From positions 1-60,162 of the forward strand of contig JAUCBJ010008534.1 in assembly GCA_032718475.1 (NCBI GenBank): a stretch of DNA of 60,162 bases, in the 5' to 3' direction. Positions 55,082-60,162 of this stretch are shown here, piece by piece. The position numbers and the translations under genes are program-made. This stretch comes from Nemertoderma westbladi. Taxonomy: Eukaryota; Xenacoelomorpha; Nemertodermatida; Nemertodermatidae. How positions within the stretch are numbered: position 1 is the first letter of the stretch; the number at the start of each line of letters is the position of its first letter. A model generated the notes under the pieces. The model was not told the origin of the DNA and did no database searches. It saw nothing but the letters and a program-made list of their open reading frames with translations.

Positions 55082-58000
55082 GCGACGGATATCCTTGGTG
55101 GAACGGACTCCGGATTCAGTGATATCGACGGATCCTTGGCGGAACGGACTCCGGATTCAGTGATATCGACGGATCCTTGGTGGAACGGACTCCGGATTCA
55201 GTGATATCGACGGATCCTTGGTGGAACGGACTCCGGATTCAGTGATATCGACGGATCCTTGGCGGAACGGACTCCGTATTCAGTGATATCGACGGATCCT
55301 TGGTGGAACGGACTCCGGATTCAGTGATATCGACGGATCCTTGGTGGAACGGACTCCGGATTCAGTGATATCGACGGATCCTTGGCGGAACGGACTCCGG
55401 ATTCAGTGATATCGACGGATCCTTGGTGGAACGGACTCCGGATTCAGTGATATCGACGGATCCTTGGTGGAACGGACTCCGGATTCAGTGATATCGACGG
55501 ATCCTTGGCGGAACGGACTCCGGATTCAGTGATATCGACGGATCCTTGGCGGAACGGACTCCGGATTCAGTGATATCGACGGATCCTTGGTGGAACGGAC
55601 TGTGGATTCAGTGATATCGACGGATCCTTGGCGGAACGGACTCCGGATTCAGTGATATCGACGGATCCTTGGCGGAACGGACTCCGGATTCAGTGATATC
55701 GACGGATCCTTGGTGGAACGGACTGTGGATTCAGTGATATCGACGGATCCTTGGCGGAACGGACTCCGGATTCAGTGATATCGACGGATCCTTGGTGGAA
55801 CGGACTCCGGATTCAGTGATATCGACGGATCCTTGGCGGAACGGACTCCGGATTCAGTGATATCGACGGATCCTTGGTGGAACGGACTCCGGATTCAGTG
55901 ATATCGACGGATCCTTGGCGGAACGGACTCCGGATTCAGTGATATCGACGGATCCTTGGCGGAACGGACTCGGGATTCAGTGATATCGACGGATCATTGG
56001 TGGAACGGACTCCGGATTCAGTGATATCGACGGATCCTTGGCGGAACGGACTCCGGATTCAGTGATATCGACGGATCCTTGGTGGAACGGACTCCGGATT
56101 CAGTGATATCGACGGATCCTTGCCGGAACGGACTCTGGATTCAGTGATATCGACGGATCCTTGCCGGAACGGACTCTGGATTCAGTGATATCGACGGATC
56201 ATTGGTGGAACGGACTCCGGATTCAGTGATATCGACGGATTCTTGGCGGAACGGACTCCGGATTCAGTGATATCGACGGATCATTGGTGGAACGGACTCC
56301 GGATTCAGTGATATCGACGGATCCTTGCCGGAACGGACTCTGGATTCAGTGATATCGACGGATCCTTGCCGGAACGGACTCTGGATTCAGTGATATCGAC
56401 GGATCATTGGTGGAACGGACTCCGGATTCAGTGATATCGACGGATCCTTGGCGGAACGGACTCCGGATTCAGTGATATCGACGGATCCTTGGCGGAACGG
56501 ACTCCGGATTCAGTGATATCGACGGATCCTTGGCGGAACGGACTCCGGATTCAGTGATATCGACGGATCCTTGGCGGAACGGACTCTGGATTCAGTGATA
56601 TCGACGGATCCTTGCCGGAACGGACTCTGGATTCAGTGATATCGACGGATCATTGGTGGAACGGACTCCGGATTCAGTGATATCGACGGATCCTTGACGG
56701 AACGGACTCCGGATTCAGTGATATCGACGGATACTTGGCGGAACGGACTCCGGATACAGTGATATAGACGGATCCTTGGCGGAACGGACTCTGGATTCAG
56801 TGATATCGACGGATCCTTGCCGGAACGGACTCTGGATTCAGTGATATCGACGGATCATTGGTGGAACGGACTCCGGATTCAGTGATATCGACGGATCATT
56901 GGTGGAACGGACTCCGGATTCAGTGATATCGACGGATCCTTGACGGAACGGACTCTGGATTCAGTGATATCGACGGATCATTGGTGGAACGGACTCCGGA
57001 TTCAGTGATATCGACGGATCCTTGGCGGAACGGACTCCGGATTCAGTGATATCGACGGATCATTGGTGGAACGGACTCCGGATTCAGTGATATCGACGGA
57101 TCCTTGGCGGAACGGACTCCGGATTCAGTGATATCGACGGATACTTGGCGGAACGGACTCCGGATTCAGTGATATCGACGGATCATTGGTGGAACGGACT
57201 CCGGATTCAGTGATATCGACGGATACATGGTGGAACGGACTCCGGATTCAGTGATATCGACGGATCCTTGGCGGAACGGACTCCGGATTCAGTGATATCG
57301 ACGGATCCTTGGTGGAACGGACTCCGGATTCAGTGATATCGACGGATCCTTGACGGAACGGACTCCGGATTCAGTGATATCGACGGATACTTGGCGGAAC
57401 GGACTCCGGATACAGTGATATAGACGGATCCTTGGCGGAACGGACTCTGGATTCAGTGATATCGACGGATCCTTGCCGGAACGGACTCTGGATTCAGTGA
57501 TATCGACGGATCATTGGTGGAACGGACTCCGGATTCAGTGATATCGACGGATCATTGGTGGAACGGACTCCGGATTCAGTGATATCGACGGATCCTTGAC
57601 GGAACGGACTCTGGATTCAGTGATATCGACGGATCATTGGTGGAACGGACTCCGGATTCAGTGATATCGACGGATCCTTGGCGGAACGGACTCCGGATTC
57701 AGTGATATCGACGGATCCTTGGCGGAACGGACTCCGGATTCAGTGATATCGACGGATCCTTGGCGGAACGGACTCCGGATTCAGTGATATCGACGGATCA
57801 TTGGTGGAACGGACTCCGGATTCAGTGATATCGACGGATCCTTGGCGGAACGGACTCCGGATTCAGTGATATCGACGGATCCTTGGCGGAACGGACTCCG
57901 GATTCAGTGATATCGACGGATCATTGGTGGAACGGACTCCGGATTCAGTGATATCGACGGATCCTTGACGGAACGGACTCCGGATTCAGTGATATCGACG

Positions 58001-60162
58001 GATCATTGGTGGAACGGACTCCGGATTCAGTGATATCGACGGATCCTTGACGGAACGGACTCCGGATTCAGTGATATCGACGGATCCTTGGCGGAACGGA
58101 CTCCGGATTCAGTGATATCGACGGATCCTTGCCGGAACGGACTCCGGATTCAGTGATATCGACGGATCCTTGGCGGAACGGACTGTGGATTCAGTGATAT
58201 CGACGGATCCTTGGCGGAACGGACTCTGGATTCAGTGATATCGACGGATCCTTGCCGGAACGGACTCCGGATTCAGTGATATCGACGGATCCTTGGCGGA
58301 ACGGACTCCGGATTCAGTAATATCGACGGATCATTGGTGGAACTGACTCCGGATTCAGTGATATCGACGGATCCTTGGCGGAACGGACTCCGGATTCAGT
58401 GATATCGACGGATACTTGGCGGAACGGACTCCGGATTCAGTGATATCGACGGATCCTTGGCGGAACGGACTCTGGATTCAGTGATATCGACGGATCCTTG
58501 GCGGAACGGACTGTGGATTCAGTGATATCGACGGATCCTTGGTGGAACGGACTCCGGATTCAGTGATATCGACGGATCCTTGGTGGAACGGACTCCGGAT
58601 ACAGTGATATAGACGGATCCTTGGCGGAACGGACTCTGGATTCAGTGATATCGACGGATCCTTGCCGGAACGGACTCTGGATTCAGTGATATCGACGGAT
58701 CCTTGGCGGAACGGACTCCGGATTCAGTGATATCGACGGATCATTGGTGGAACGGACTCCGGATACAGTGATATAGACGGATCCTTGGCGGAACGGACTC
58801 TGGATTCAGTGATATCGACGGATCCTTGCCGGAACGGACTCCGGATTCAGTGATATCGACGGATCCTTGGTGGAACGGACTCCGGATACAGTGATATAGA
58901 CGGATCCTTGGCGGAACGGACTCTGGATTCAGTGATATCGACGGATCCTTGCCGGAACGGACTCTGGATTCAGTGATATCGACGGATCCTTGGCGGAACG
59001 GACTCCGGATTCAGTGATATCGACGGATCATTGGTGGAACGGACTCCGGATACAGTGATATAGACGGATCCTTGGCGGAACGGACTCTGGATTCAGTGAT
59101 ATCGACGGATCCTTGCCTGAACGGACTCTGGATTCAGTGATATCGACGGATCCTTGGCGGAACGGACTCCGGATTCAGTGATATCGACGGATCATTGGTG
59201 GAACGGACTCCGGATTCAGTGATATCGACGGATCCTTGGCGGAACGGACTCCGGATTCAGTGATATCGACGGATCCTTGGTGGAACGGACTCCGGATTCA
59301 GTGATATCGACGGATCCTTGGTGGAACGGACTCCGGATTCAGTGATATCGACGGATCATTGGTGGAACGGACTCCGGATTCAGTGATATCGACGGATCCT
59401 TGACGGAACGGACTCCGGATTCAGTGATATCGACGGATCCTTGGCGGAACGGACTCCGGATTCAGTGATATCGACGGATCCTTGGCGGAACGGACTCCGG
59501 ATTCAGTGATATCGACGGATCATTGGTGGAACGGACTCCGGATTCAGTGATATCGACGGATCCTTGGCGGAACGGACTCCGGATTCAGTGATATCGACGG
59601 ATCCTTGGTGGAACGGACTCCGGATTCAGTGATATCGACGGATCCTTGGTGGAACGGACTCCGGATTCAGTGATATCGACGGATCATTGGTGGAACGGAC
59701 TCCGGATTCAGTGATATCGACGGATCCTTGACGGAACGGACTCCGGATTCAGTGATATCGACGGATCCTTGGCGGAACGGACTCCGGATTCAGTGATATC
59801 GACGGATCCTTGGCGGAACGGACTCCGGATTCAGTGATATCGACGGATCCTTGGTGGAACGGACTCCGGATTCAGTAATATCGACGGATCCTTGGTGGAA
59901 CGGACTCCGGATACAGTGATATAGACGGATCCTTGGCGGAACGGACTCTGGATTCAGTGATATCGACGGATCCTTGCCGGAACGGACTCTGGATTCAGTG
60001 ATATCGACGGATCCTTGGCGGAACGGACTCCGGATTCAGTGATATCGACGGATCATTGGTGGAACGGACTCCGGATTCAGTGATATCGACGGATCCTTGG
60101 CGGAACGGACTCTGGATTCAGTGATATCGACGGATCATTGGTGGAACGGACTCCGGATTCAG
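55082..60162. repeat. 41-bp satellite array running off the right edge
   Basis: About 124 head-to-tail units of 41 bp: GATATCGACGGATCCTTGG, then (T/C)GGAACGGACT and CCGGATTCAGT. Variants (CTTGGC, CTTGCC, CATTGG, CTTGACG; CTCTGG, CTGTGG; GATACAGTGATATAG) recur in ordered groups. TGA in the unit and a period not divisible by three exclude coding. The array continues beyond the window. Confidence 0.97.

Noticed and set aside
55082-60162. CRISPR-like regular array
   Set aside because: Units are contiguous without spacers; it is a satellite. The 22-bp arrays at 42.0 and 44.0 kb were rejected as CRISPR for the same reason.

Overview
This is a repeat-rich eukaryotic nuclear window with GT-AG introns, C2H2 zinc-finger exons, a tRNA-derived SINE and many animal-type transposable elements. 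It looks like a marine invertebrate. The mix of elements (piggyBac, PIF/Harbinger, BEL/Pao, RTE- and CR1/Jockey-like LINEs, an IS3-like integrase core) and the many ACCGGT and AGGCCT palindromes suggest a deuterostome such as an echinoderm, but I cannot fix the taxon. No bacterial-type gene is present.

The probable host genes form one family. Three tandem paralogues lie on the minus strand. Each has a 5' exon (unknown N-terminal helical region, Ser/Thr-rich stretch, one conserved psi-K-x-E site) that ends in phase 1 at an AG/GTGAGT donor. In two copies this is followed by a C2H2 zinc-finger exon whose acceptor supplies the matching two bases. Paralogue 1 (5' exon 10-1531) leaves the window on the left. 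Paralogue 2 is complete (26368-24949 joined to 20103-19190; about 777 residues, nine fingers). Paralogue 3 is shortened (41547-40983 joined to 37689-37238; four fingers). Paralogues 1 and 2 carry a 32-residue repeat (six and five full units) that paralogue 3 lacks.

Mobile elements fill the rest. At 1987-10035 an 8-kb element with a 5-bp target duplication contains a piggyBac transposase fragment. That fragment is itself split by a 4.8-kb near-palindromic foldback element with an exact 8-bp target duplication. At 12.1-15.9 kb lie a decayed non-LTR retroelement and a BEL/Pao fragment. The intron of paralogue 2 holds a two-gene element (HECT-like fragment and integrase, convergent, inside 59-bp perfect inverted repeats). 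A 1.24-kb element at 26498-27741 has recombination-signal-like ends. A damaged piggyBac gene is at 28.2-30.2 kb, a PIF/Harbinger remnant at 31.9-33.1 kb, and a piggyBac remnant in a 158-bp repeat at 34.6-35.1 kb. The intron of paralogue 3 holds an RTE-like LINE. At 41877-44235 a second integrase element has inverted arrays of a palindromic 22-mer as arms.

From 44921 to 50576 is an element with 480-bp terminal inverted repeats and a single intact 574-residue ORF that I cannot assign to any family. It is the best candidate here for something undescribed. A CR1/Jockey-like fragment, a 21-bp minisatellite and a 41-bp satellite (about 124 units, running off the right edge) complete the window. Most other long open frames are artefacts of tandem repeats whose period is a multiple of three.
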